A DNA stretch of 64,000 nt from Protoeuglena noctilucae (taxonomy: Eukaryota > Chlorophyta > Pedinophyceae > Marsupiomonadales > Marsupiomonadaceae): contig OY253682.1 of assembly GCA_958009085.1 (NCBI GenBank), forward strand, positions 806,001 through 870,000, in the 5' to 3' direction. This document shows, in pieces, positions 1 to 10,425 of this stretch. The stretch's first letter is position 1, and each line of letters begins with the position of its first letter. The notes beneath the pieces were generated by a model that was given only the letters and a program-made list of their open reading frames with translations, had not been told where the DNA came from and did not search any database. The position numbers and the translations under genes were made by a program.

Positions 1-2365
1 GATGATGGAGTGAGATAGTGATAGTTACCAAACACTCATCTGCACCCCATCGCTCTATCAGCAACGCCCTCACCAGTTGCTACCGACACACCCATAGTTA
101 ATACTATCATCTCCACCCCCCACCTGCATCAGCACCGCCACCGCCGCCTCCCGGGCGTCCCCCGCCCGGGCCCTCTCCTCGTCCCGCAGCGCACGCAGAC
201 GACGCAAGTGGCTGACCTCGGCCGCCCCGCCCAGCCGCTGCTGGCCGTCGTTGCCGCGCTTGGACGAATGCACTGCGGACGTGGCACGGTGTGAGACGTC
301 TCATGGCATGGTGTGGTGCACGCGAATGATACTGCATAGCCAGGATTAGAACTAGCTACTACAACAGGTGCGGTGATCTGTGGAAGGGCGTGGGATGGGC
401 AGGGTAACACAAATGTCGCACTCATGCACACTGATGCCATGTTTAAACAGAACACCATCTACCCAGCCCACCCCTCACCTGGCATGTCGATGAGCGTCGT
501 GGGCACGATGGCGCCCTGCGGCTTCCCCCCCGACGCCACGATGAGCTCGTTGAGCCACTTGTGCACCCCGGACATGTTGCCCACGTTCAAGGGGCTGTGC
601 ACCGCCACGCCTGGCTCAGACCGGTAGGCTGGGGGGACAGGAGAGGGATGCATGGTTTGGTGCATGACCGTGTGCCATGATCCGTGTATCCATGGCAACC
701 TTGCCATCCATGCTCATGGCAGTCACTGCACCCCGTCACAGCACTGCAACTGCCCCCGTGCTACCCCCTTGCTTCCCTGTCATGCCCCTCCCTGCCCCTC
801 ACACCACCACCACCACCATCACTCACTGTAGTGCCCGTCCCGCGTGTCCCTCTCCTCCCCCGTGGCTGCCAGTATCTCCTGGCCTGACTCAGTGATCACG
901 TAGAAGCGCATCCCACGTCGCTGGTCCGAGTACATGGACTTCTCCACCCTGCAAACACGGCAGACAGTCCGAGTACATGAACTTCTCCACCCTGCAATCA
1001 CGGCAGACAGTCCGAGTACATGAACTTCTCCACCCTGCAGGTGGTGCCATTTCGCAAATACCGCATCCCACTTATACTGCTGAATGGTTGTTGAGCATCA
1101 GGTGACGTCTGGTTAACCGCACAGCCATGCGCCATGCACCCTCACCGGAACCCCGTCAGGACGACGGGGGCCTGCTCGGCTGCCTGGGGTGGCGCTCCCT
1201 GCCCCGAGTCAGCCGGCGCTGCCGCCGTTGCCACCGGCTCTGCCCCGGGGACACCCGCCCGGTGCCGGGACGCTGCCATGACCTGCATACGCGAGCGACA
1301 GAGTGAAAGGTGGTATTCGCTATGCATGCCTGGCTACCTGGCTGTGGCTGAAAGCGCGTGGCTGTCCATGCTTTTATCTTGATGACTCCCGAAGCACGAT
1401 TCCTTCTCATTTCCACTAATTCTAAGCCCGTCTTGCTCCCGCTACTACACCCACCTCGCCTCGCTTCCTGTAACCATGCCCAGCGCCCCTCGCCTGTTGG
1501 AGGAAGGCCATGAGCTCCTTGCGGTTGTGGGCGGACAGGGACCCGAACTGCTGCACGGCATCGGTGTTCTTGTAGTGGTAGTGGGCATCTCCTTGAGAGG
1601 TCTCCTCTCCCTCCGCAGCTGCGACCGGCGAGGGCAGAGGGCCACGTCGCACGGGCCAGGGTAGCGCGGCGGGTGCAGTGCGGATGAATGGCTAAAGGGC
1701 AGTCTGCGCCCACGACGCCCCGTGCAGCTCACCCAGCACGACGCGGCCCTCATTCGTGGTCAGGTAGTACTTGATGATGCGCGCCTTGCCCTTCTTGATT
1801 TTCTCCTCCTTGAAGTCCACGAAGAACTCGTTCGGGGCCAGGACGAGCGCCGGCGGCTGCGCGGGGCGAGGCCAGGGCGGGCGTGAGATGAGAAGGACTG
1901 CAGCATGAGCGCGAGCGCGAGCGCGGGAGGCTCGGGAAGTCCTGGTGCGGGTCGCCGGACCTCAAACATTGCTACATGAAACGGACCTCCCTGATTGTGG
2001 CGCAAAGGGACGCAGCGATGGCCACGAGGGCGCATCCCAGCGCTCCCGGCAGCGCCATCTCGCGCGCAGGCAAAACCATGCCAAGCCCACTTCACGGACG
2101 AAATTACGTGCTGAAACCAATTCAGCGGAGGCTGAAGCGGGCGCAGAGGATCCGTGGAGAGTCGCGGGGCGATCATTGCAGAAAAGGCGGGGCAGAATGA
2201 CACCTCCAAGACCACGCAAAGCGATGATGAGGCGGGGATTTGCACAGTAAGTACCGATAGCAGCTTGCAGCGCACATCCCGCTCCCAGCGCCCGCTCACC
2301 GGCGGCTCGGGGGCAGCGGGAGCTGGCTGCGGCGCCATCATGCGGAAGAAGGATAGCAGCGACAT
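1..2365 (-). CDS. Partial conserved gene with two related domains, 3' end off the window
   Basis: The protein is not recognised by name. Exons read leftward from a proline/alanine-rich N-terminus near 2365. At about 1830-1735 the protein reads NEFFVDFKEEKIKKGKAR then YYLTTNEGRVVLG, and at about 1600-1494 it reads GDAHYHYKNTDAVQQFGSLS. An Ala-rich linker follows at about 1280-1145. At 953-830 comes a second, related unit (MRFYVITESGQEILAATGEE, DTRDGHY), which splices in phase to TYRSEPGVAVHSPLN and GVHKWLNELI at 626-485. An Arg/Ala-rich exon at about 268-120 runs to the window edge. The two units (FY[VL]-T-x-x-G-x-x-[IV]-L followed by DxHYxY) look like an internal domain duplication. One intron starts with GC at 1493. 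A threefold repeat of an exon edge lies at 923-1039. The first exon is the weakest part of the model. Confidence 0.6.
923..1039 (-). repeat. Threefold tandem copy of an acceptor plus exon start (43-nt period)
   Basis: The copies occupy 923-953, 966-996 and 1009-1039. On the minus strand each carries CAG followed by GGTGGAGAAGT(T/C)CATGTACT, so three potential acceptors precede nearly the same exon start. Only the copy at 923-953 leads into the long open exon that continues to about 830. Confidence 0.85.
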
Positions 2366-2753
2366 TCGAAACGCGGGAATCTAATCCGCGCTTAGATGAA
2401 CACTACCCCGTCCCGCTGGACCTTTGAAAGGCGCCTGCCGCGGACGCTAGGGTGAGACGGGCGTGTTTTGCTTGCAACAGGAACGGCAGAGCGCCCTTCA
2501 ATTTTCTCGGGGGCTCGCCGGTCTCAGCGATGACAGATTACCAAGGAACCGCGACAGTGAGCCATGGATTGCGACGATTTGCGAATGACGGGTTGATTTT
2601 GATGCTCCTTGCCAGTCAGCGCCGGTGCCCAATGCCAGCCACGCTCTCTCTTCAAGCCTAGCACAAGAACCCTGCCCATCCAGAGTCCTACGGCAGCCAA
2701 CCGCCTCCCTGGGCGTCGTTGCCGTCGTTAGGGTGGCCACACGGCGGATGGCC
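2366..2753. other. Intergenic
   Basis: This is the upstream region of the partial gene and the downstream region of PDX2. I see no gene, RNA or repeat. Confidence 0.6.
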
Positions 2754-4117
2754 TCACATGGACCGGAACGGGTTGTCCTTCCCGTACACAGGCACGTCCC
2801 TGCGTGTCCACAAACGACGGTGAGCCGTCTTCACGCCATGCCTACCACCTTCCACAGCTGCACACGGGGCTTGCTCGCGTGCATCACACCGTCACCACCC
2901 GCGTCGCTGCCGCGAGCACTTGCCTGGGCCGATAGTCCATCACGTTCCGCATCAGACCCTGCCGAGGCGCGAAGGGCGGCAGCGGCTCCCCCTTGGCTAC
3001 CTCCCGCACCATCTGAACGAACATCCTGCATCCAAGCATGAAGTCATAGGTCATCGCACAAGGTCATGGATCCAAACTGCGCCCTTCTTCTCCCATGGCA
3101 ACCCACTTCGCGAGCACTGCATCGCTGCTACCACCCGGTGCCAGCCAACGGCCAGCTGCCCTTCACTTGTGCCACCGCGTGTCGTCCGTCAACTCCGGGT
3201 GGAATGCCGTGGCCAGGAGGTGGCCCTTGCGGACCGCCACGATCACGTTGTCCCTCCCGTACTTGGCGCGCTCCGCCTGCGGGGGCGAGATGCACGATGG
3301 CAGCTACAGCAACACGGCGCTGCGTGCAGAGACCCCGAGCAAGGGACCTGGGCACCACGCTCGCAGCCCCTTGCCTCGGTCAGGTGGTACCGCGCGAGCA
3401 CGTCGACACCGTCACTCGCGTCCAGGATGGCCGGCGCGCGGATGAAGAGCGCGCGGCAGGGCCCGGCCCCTGCGTCCGGTAATGTCGCGGGCGCTTCCAG
3501 GTCGCACTCGAACGAGTTGATCTGGGCCCCGAAGAAGTTGCGCGACACAGTCACGGGGAGTCCACCGAGCAGCGCCTGCCCCCCCTCCTTCGCGTTGTGG
3601 GCTCCGGACGCCAAAAAGATCATCCCCGCGCACGTGCCCCAGACGGGACGGCCGCGGCCCGCGAAAGAACGAAGCTCGTCGACGAGGCCCCATCGCTCAC
3701 ACACCAGCGCCATCGTCGTCGACTCCCCGCCGGGAATGATCAGCCCCTGCGGGGCGCGGACGCCAGGGAGCGCTCGGCCGCACGGCAGCCAAGCAAACGC
3801 GAGAAAGCCCGCGCTCGCCGCGCTCGACATCGGCGCAGCCAGTCCGCTGACACTTGGTCGGAGAGCGACGGCGCGCGGGCACGAAAACCTCCGTCGAGTG
3901 CGCCCGCATGAGCGGCCGGCGGAGAGCGCACGGCCACAAGCTCGCGAGGGACGCCCTCGCCGCGGCTGTTCACCTGGCAAGCATTCAGCTCCTCCTTCGT
4001 CCTGACCTCGATGGCCTGGACACCCGGGATGCGCGCCAGCGCCGTTAAGTGCTCCCGGTACGAGCCCTGGACGGCCAAGCACCCGACGCGCACCGGGGCC
4101 CCGTCTTCCACCGCCAT
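2754..4117 (-). CDS. PDX2: PDX2: glutaminase subunit of pyridoxal 5'-phosphate synthase
   Basis: This class I glutamine amidotransferase releases ammonia from glutamine for the PDX1 synthase in de novo vitamin B6 synthesis, probably in the cytosol. Five exons join in phase: 4117-3974, 3746-3375, 3276-3167, 3025-2924 and 2799-2754. The protein begins [20 protein letters not shown], contains [12 protein letters not shown], the nucleophile cysteine in [10 protein letters not shown] and the catalytic His/Glu in FHPELTDD, then RWHKMFVQMV. It ends NPFRSM before a stop. All family landmarks are present. Introns 2 and 4 start with GC (GAG|GCAAGG at 3374, CAG|GCAAGT at 2923), and only these donors keep the frame. 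The start ATG is the only in-frame one before the VGCLAVQG strand. The gene is divergent to the unknown gene at 4706. Confidence 0.95.
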
Positions 4118-4705
4118 CTCACGCTACGCTGGGCGTCGAGAGCGGCGAGTTTGCGAGGTGACGCGACGGATCCCTGAGTGCTCGGACAGCGCAAATGGGG
4201 GCGAGCGTGCTGGTGTGCAACTGCCACTGGGTCCCTCGCCGCAGACTGCAATGCGCGGCTGCACAACTGCCATTGGGAGTGCAACGGGTAGTCGTGAGGT
4301 AGTTTGGACGACGCGTCGAACTGGGACCAGTCCAGTCAGGCAGTCAGGCAGGCGGTGGACCACTCCTGAGGGCATCATTGCGTTCCGCGATATCACAGTG
4401 ACCTGGTTTTGTTGCAAATATCCCCGGCTGCGCCACCGTAACTTGCTACCGAAGTGCGCCTGTCTCCGGAACATCGACCCCGGCCGTCCTGAGCATCGAG
4501 CCTCTCCCGCAAAGCTGCGATTGCTTTGTAGAATCAATTGCATCCTGTCAGGCCATTTCGTGAAGCGAACCTCGGAGGAGCTCTCTCCGCCGCTTGCTGG
4601 TCCTCCCGCATCTGTCTCGAGGTCCTGTTTGCGCCCTAGCGCGTGATGAGCCGCCACAGTGGGGTCATCTCATGGTAACAGCAGTCAGCAAGCGGTTGGC
4701 CTGAG
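4118..4705. promoter_or_regulatory. Divergent intergenic region between PDX2 and the 4706 gene
   Basis: These 588 bases separate two start codons on opposite strands and presumably hold both promoters. No clear motif, TATA box or RNA gene was seen. Confidence 0.4.
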
Positions 4706-5918
4706 ATGGAAGGCGGGGATGGCCTGGTGGGGTGGGGCGGGCCGCCAAGCGAGGAAGCTGCACCCGGCCTTTCCGGGCGGATCGCCGCGGCTTGTCCGAG
4801 AGTCAATACGCTGAACCGCATCCAGTCAACACGCCAGTTCACCTTCGAGGCGTCAGACCAGGAGATTCTGGCCATGGCGGTGCGGGGCCTTGCGAGCATG
4901 CGCACGCTGCGCCACCGCATCTGCGAGGGAAGTCCACTGTAAAAGCACGCTTCCTGCACACCTGCAGATGCAAGCGGGTGGCCTGGTCTCAGCGACCCAG
5001 CACGGCATGGCGGTTCTCTTGTCTGCGACGGCGACCGCCACCTTCTTTGCTGGGACCCACCTCGCGGAAATTCCCATTTCCCCGCCAGGCATCTCGCCAT
5101 GGTTCTCGTTGGCCTTGCAGGGCCCATGCGTGGTCCTGCACAGCCACCGTTTTGGCGAACCAAGCACCACAATCAGGTCAGCCCACACTCGCAGCTTCGT
5201 ATGGCATCCAGCGGGCGCATGAGCTCTCCCCAGCCCAGCTAGGCTCACTGACTCCTGCTTCGTTCTCCAACCCGTCCAGATTCGCTCAGGTCTGCTTGCG
5301 TGGTCGGCCTTCGGGACTCCACCGCGTTCCTGCCTACGCCCTGTCTCCAATGACGCAAGCCCAGGAGCTGAGCTGGGAGGCGGATGGCACGCGCTTCACC
5401 GCCCTGCACTTCTTCGACTCCATGACCCAGCAAGAAATCGCGTCCATCACTTCCTACCGAGATCGCCAGGCTTTCATCCGAGAGCTCTGTGTGCCCAGCG
5501 AGCATGTGACGGGACCCGCAGCCCAGCCCACACGTGCAGGCGCCCCCACTAGCCCTGAGGCAGCTGCGGTAGAGCCAAGGCTCGAGTCCGGCCAACCTGC
5601 GGAAGGTCTGCCGCCCCCCAGCCCCCTGGACGAGTTCAGCCCAGCACCGAAGCGGCCCAGGACCAGGCAAGCACAAGCAAGGGCAGCCCAGTGTTGCTGC
5701 CCATTAGTCGTGGCGCATGGCATCTATGCCGATCTGTCCCTCTCGCTCTCAATTGCAGCGGGCCACCTGCCTATCTGACCAAGATGGGACGCTCTGGGGA
5801 GCACCCATTCCATGCCAGCACATCGCGCCTCCCGACCTTCACACCCTCTGCATCGCACCAGCCTGGCACCTTCAGGTGCGTAGACGATGTCAGTGCTGTT
5901 GCTGGCCCGCTGGACTGA
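4706..5918 (+). CDS. Uncharacterised protein, about four exons
   Basis: I do not recognise the family. Exon 1 begins MEGGDGLVGWGG and contains FTFEASDQEILAMAVRGL. Exon 2 holds a hydrophobic patch (MAVLLSATATATFFAG), then FSLALQGPCVVLHSHRFGE, ending at AATCAG|GTCAGC. Exon 3 starts at 5280 in matching phase 2 and contains FTALHFFDSMTQQEIASI, then a Pro/Ala-rich stretch with KRPRT. Its end is CCAG|GCAAGC (GC donor at 5667), joining in phase 2 to SGPPAYLTKMGRSGEHPF near 5762. The reading frame stops at 5916-5918, unless a last intron follows TFR at about 5877. The short charged helices and KRPR cluster could suit a nuclear or regulatory protein, but that is speculation. The exon 1 to 2 junction is uncertain. 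Confidence 0.5.
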
Positions 5919-6528
5919 GCGGGGACTGGCACGTTCACGTTCCTGACCTCATCGCTGCTATTAAATTACGGTGGTTGTAACGTTGCTAGTATCTTACATA
6001 ACATGTCGGAACGCAGATCGACAGCGCTGAGGTGCAGTGATTGCGGGAACGCCCTATGCGCCCGCAGGCTCGCTCGCGGCCTGTGCTGGCCACCACCCTC
6101 AGCGGAGGGCACGCCGCCGGCCCCAGAGCCGCGGATCGCAAACGAGGCAGCCAGGGACAAGGACACGACGCCGAGAGTGGAGGAGGCGAAAGCCACGCCA
6201 TCTACGGCAGGGGCAGGCGCTGCTGGGCCCCACGCCACTCCCCCAACAGGAGTGCTGTCTCGCAACTAGGCTAGGCCATAGCCCACTCGCAGGGCACTAG
6301 CCCACGCCGGTCAGCCCGGTCCGCGACTCATGTGATACGTCACATCTCATGTGAGGCTGAAAGGATGCGGGAGCAGCACCGGGATAGTGTACTACACGCC
6401 GCGTCGCGTGGTGCGGCTGGTACCTGTCGTTACAGCGGCACGACGGGGCGAGAAAGAGTATCAGAGGAGTGACGGATGTGGAGCTACGGGCGCAGTCTCG
6501 GGAACACCGAGGTGACACAATGCAGACA
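5919..6528. other. Convergent intergenic region
   Basis: This lies between the 3' ends of the unknown gene and the chromate transporter. Open frames here lack splice or codon support. Nothing else was recognised. Confidence 0.5.
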
Positions 6529-8960
6529 TCAGTAGGCCCCTGTGGCCCAGGCGATGACGCCCAAGGCGCCGCCTCCCACCACCGTGGCCGGTGGCGGCAC
6601 CTTGAGCTGCTCCACCGCCACATACGAGATGATCATGATGCCCACGGCCCCGTTGGGGAACGTCAGGTTTGGGTTGCCCAGGATCCTGCGAGCACATGTA
6701 CGGTCGCAGCTCTCCTTTGTCAGCCCTGGTGGCGTGGCGTGTGCCATTTGCTACCTTCGCAGGCCAGCTCACCTCAGGAAGAGGGAGAAGACGGCGGCGA
6801 CCACGAGGCCCGCCGCGGAGGCGTTGAGGCCCGGCAACGCACGCCGGTACACGGGCAGCTGGCGGAACGAGCCCCAGAAGGGGAGGGTGCCGTAGATGAG
6901 CAGCAGACCGGGGGCGAACAGGCCCACCCAGCAGACGGCCGTCCCCACGATGAAGCTGCGGGGAAGGAAGAGCGCACGTGGGGGTTGTTCGTGGGGGCGG
7001 TAAGTGAGCGTACGCCTGACCCAGGCGTCGCAAGCCGACCAAGGTCCTGCAACAACGCCAACATACAGGCGTCATTGCCCAATGCCCAATGCCCTCTGCT
7101 CGCCTGAACCCCGCCCGCATGGCCATGATGGCCCCCAGGTACGCGGAGAAGTTGAACAGCGGCCCCGGCATGGCCTGCACCATGCCCAGCCCCGCCAGGA
7201 ACTGCTCCAGGGTGACCCACGAGTCGGGCGTGTCCGTGCACACTTGCGAACCCGTGCTGTCTGCGGGCGGCATCGTGGTGGCCATGGTGTGCGACGAGAG
7301 ACAGGATGAAGAGCGCCGCGTTCGGATGGCGTCTTAGCAACGTGTCATTGCCTAATACTTTAGCACGACAATTGCAGGCATGGTTCAGATGGTCCCATGA
7401 CAAACAAGAGGTTTGGCGTGACCGAGGTCGTGATCGTGAGTGGCTCTCACCCGTGACGCACGTCTGCGTGACCGTCTCGGTGATGAGCATGGGCAGCACC
7501 ACCTGGCCCCCTCCGAAGATGATGGACCCGATGCGATAGAAGGTCTCGAACTGCGCTCACGAGAGGAGTGTGTAGACCAGGGTTGGTCGCCCACCATGGG
7601 TTGCCACATGGTACTAGCCAGCAACCACGTGCATGCACACTAGTGTGACCTAGCAAGGGCCTGCAAGGGTGTTAGTGGCGCGAGTCTTGCACGCAGCCTG
7701 AGTCGTGCACGCAGCCTCACCCAGTGCAGGGGCTTGATGGACTTGTGGGCGTAGTTGGTCTGCGAGCGTGCCACAATGACGCCCACCAGCACCCCCGCCC
7801 ACAGGAACCAGAGCACAGCGCCGCCGATCTTGTTGAAGCCGAGACGATCGACTCGCTCCCCGTACTCGGAGGCCTTGATGGGCTCCTTGCGGCGCTCGAC
7901 CCACGACACGATGCCACCGAACAGGATGAGCACGGGGAACACCCACGTCTTGGGGTAGTAGAAGGCGAAGACGGCCGAGATGCCTGCAAGAACCTGTTGG
8001 ACGGGAAGGGAGTGGGCTTGCAGAACGGCTATAGCAGCTGGGTTGACGCCTCATCCCACACACATGCTGAAGCACATGGCAAGTCATGGTTGCTGTGCCT
8101 GGCCCTGTGGCGTGCATTGCATCGAGATGATGAGCGTCTGTGCGCTTGCCTGGAGCGTCCTGGTGGGGCAGAGCTTGGTGAGGAGGGCCACGGCCGCGCC
8201 CGCCACCAGGGCAACACCCGTGGAGCCGAAGCCAAACGCCATGGCCTGCAGCCACGCGGCGGGGTGCACCAGGTACTTGGCCGCCACGGCCCCGAGCACC
8301 GTCATCATGACCAGGCCGGGGTACTGGAAGAGGATGCCGGAGAGAAGCCCCCCGGGGATGCCACGCTTGGTCACGCCAATGGCGAAGGACATCTGCGGTG
8401 CGCCGAGATGAGCAGGCGCTTTGCGGAAGGCGCAATGCCACGTCTGTATGTCAAGGATCATACGCACAGCACTACAAACGCGCACTCTCGCTCGCCTGCG
8501 TGGAGGTCGGCCCTGGCAGGCACTGCCCCAGGGCGAGGAGCTCCGTGAAGACCGTCATGGACATCCAGTGCAGGCGCTCGACGAACATCTTCTGAAAAAT
8601 GACAATGTGCGTGGAGGGGCCCGCCTGCGGCAAGGGCGGGGCTTACATAGCGCGCAGGGCCTCTGTTCTCACAAATGTGATGCGGCACCCCGCGCGGCCG
8701 CACCAAAGCCCGTCCACCCGAGAAGAACGAATCGGGAGAAAATTTCCCAGTAGCCAGCATCCTGAAAGCCTGGCTCCTTGGTTGCCTCTTCTTGGCCAGC
8801 CTCTGTGTCCCTTTGCGGTGAAGAGTCCTGTGCGCGCTGGCCGGACGGAAGGAATCCAAGAAATGTGGAGCTATCGATCCGCTGTCCTAAATCAAGTACC
8901 GAAGTGGGAGGCGCGGCATCTGATTCTCACCTCGCTGTCTGGACCGTCCGCTCGCGCCAT
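6529..8960 (-). CDS. Chromate ion transporter, CHR family, two-domain form
   Basis: This is a membrane anion transporter related to bacterial ChrA, in the two-domain form known from fungi, algae and bacteria. About nine exons. A tiny first exon (MARADGPDSE, ATG at 8958-8960) joins to a polar stretch ending YWEIFSRFVLLGWTGFG. The next exon starts in phase to give GGPSTHIVIFQKMFVERLHW and LGQCLPGPTSTQ, ending at 8496 with a GC donor. The exon from 8392 reads MSFAIGVTKRGIPGG and GILFQYPGLVMM. A linker exon at about 7985-7722 contains WVFPVLILFGGIVSWVERRK. Domain 2 has the signature FGGGQVVLPMLITETV (about 7545-7455), then GLGMVQAMPGPLFNFSAYLG and hydrophobic helices to the C-terminal GVIAWATGAY. 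Both CHR half-signatures are intact. The junction between the exons near 8170 and 7985 has an unresolved phase, so a small exon may be missing there. Confidence 0.9.
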
Positions 8961-9733
8961 CTTCCCTCTGCTGTGCGAGTGCGTGGGAGGTACTCCGTTT
9001 ATTGCACGTTTCCGCTTTCAAGAGGCTATCAGATGTGACCACGTAAATGCATTCGGGGCCCTGATGTAGCGAATCCTGAGCATGGCTTTTGCCAGTGAGG
9101 CGCCGTGCTTCATCTCGAACCGATGGTCGCGCCCTTCCCTTGCGCTGACAACCAGTGAGGGGTAAACGTAAAACAAATTACCTGCCCTGCCTTCGCAGAG
9201 CGCCTCTTGATAAACTTTCCACCGGGCAGGAGATCGCATTCGCGACGCGGCCTAGCGTGTGCAAGCTTGGCACATGCAAACCCATGGCAGCGTTTGCCTG
9301 GAAAGCTCAGGGGCTACGCGGAGAGATGACATATCTCGCCCGCGTTTTCATCTTGGAAGCATCGCCGTCCTCTTGAGATCCTCGCGGTGCCAAGCAGGAA
9401 GAGGAGGCCAGGAACTGACAGCAAAAGCTGCTCAACCTCTGCAGTTTGGCGGCTTAACAGCCATGATGCACACGCGGTAGGCATAAATATCATGGCTACA
9501 GTTACGTAACATAGAGTTCATGGACTCAGCCACGTCCATGTTGCGGGGAAGGGCTTGTGACCCCCCAACTCGGACTTCTCCCTCCGCGCCAATCCCGGGG
9601 ATGACAGTCAGCTAAGCGTACACTTCCAAGTCAAGGCACTAATGTTAAAGAGCCAAGCGAACGGTCCCAGGAAAATATGCAGGCAATATTTGACACTGTC
9701 ACAAAACCCAAGACTTACAGGACTACCTAGCTT
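8961..9733. other. Region upstream of the chromate transporter
   Basis: It probably contains the transporter promoter. Beyond that I see only unique, unremarkable sequence up to the transposon end at 9734. Confidence 0.45.
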
Positions 9734-9771
9734 CATCGGGAAAACCCGGCGATTTGACGTCACTCGGATCA
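9734..9771 (+). repeat. Left terminal inverted repeat
   Basis: It starts CATCGGGAAAACCC and ends near ACTCGGATCA. It matches the reverse complement of 15266-15302, with the first 13 bases identical. Confidence 0.9.
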
Positions 9772-9890
9772 GAAGGATCGCGGGAATCACTGGACTCATC
9801 CCAGTGATCCCCGGGAATCGCCGGGATCATCCCCGTGATCCCGGCGATCCCCGCCACTGCCGCAGTGATCCCAGCGATCCCGGGCCGCGG
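9766..9890. repeat. Left subterminal GATCC-rich repeat array
   Basis: It holds about ten degenerate copies of a GGGATCA/GTGATCCC-like word in both orientations, spaced roughly 10-15 bases apart. By analogy with En/Spm-type elements these are candidate transposase-binding sites. Confidence 0.75.
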
Positions 9891-10425
9891 CCCTGACGCG
9901 CGTGCGCGCCCCCGCGTTTGCTCAGGGGGCTCGAGAGGAGGCGGAGAGACCGCACATTTGCTAGTTGGTGCTAATGACTGCCTCGGAGGCCCCTCTCGCG
10001 TCCTAAAGCTTGCTCCAGCATGCAGACGGGGGCCGTCGACGCATCCGGGGTCCGCTTCCCCTGCGCCGCCGCTGTTCAACGTGAGATGTCCATATCTATG
10101 CGATGAGCGGGAGCTCGCGGGCTCGCCGGGCCCCCGGGGGCGCCGGGGAGGTCCCCGTGCTCGACCAGGCCTACCGCCGCCGCGGCCGCGATCGGGCACG
10201 CAGCGCTTGGCCTATGGATTGAGGTGACCTAAATCTCGCTAGCTGCGGCGCCTTTGCCGGCTACGCCGCACGGAGGTGGCTGCTGCATGGGAGGTGAGCC
10301 GTCCCCGCCGTCATGGCGCTGCGGATGGGGGCGCGGGGCTGGCTTCGGAGAATTATCTCGATACAGATGACATCGCCGGCGTCGGGGACCTGGCACCGCG
10401 AGCATCGGGGAGCTCCTGGGGTCAC

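Noticed and set aside
4732-5778. Long plus-strand open frame of 348 codons taken as a single exon
   Set aside because: Its first half is composition-driven. Only the part from about 5280 matches the phase of a spliced gene starting at 4706.
9766-9890. GATCC repeats read as a CRISPR array
   Set aside because: Units are short, degenerate, in both orientations and mirrored at the other transposon end. There are no spacers, and the host is eukaryotic.
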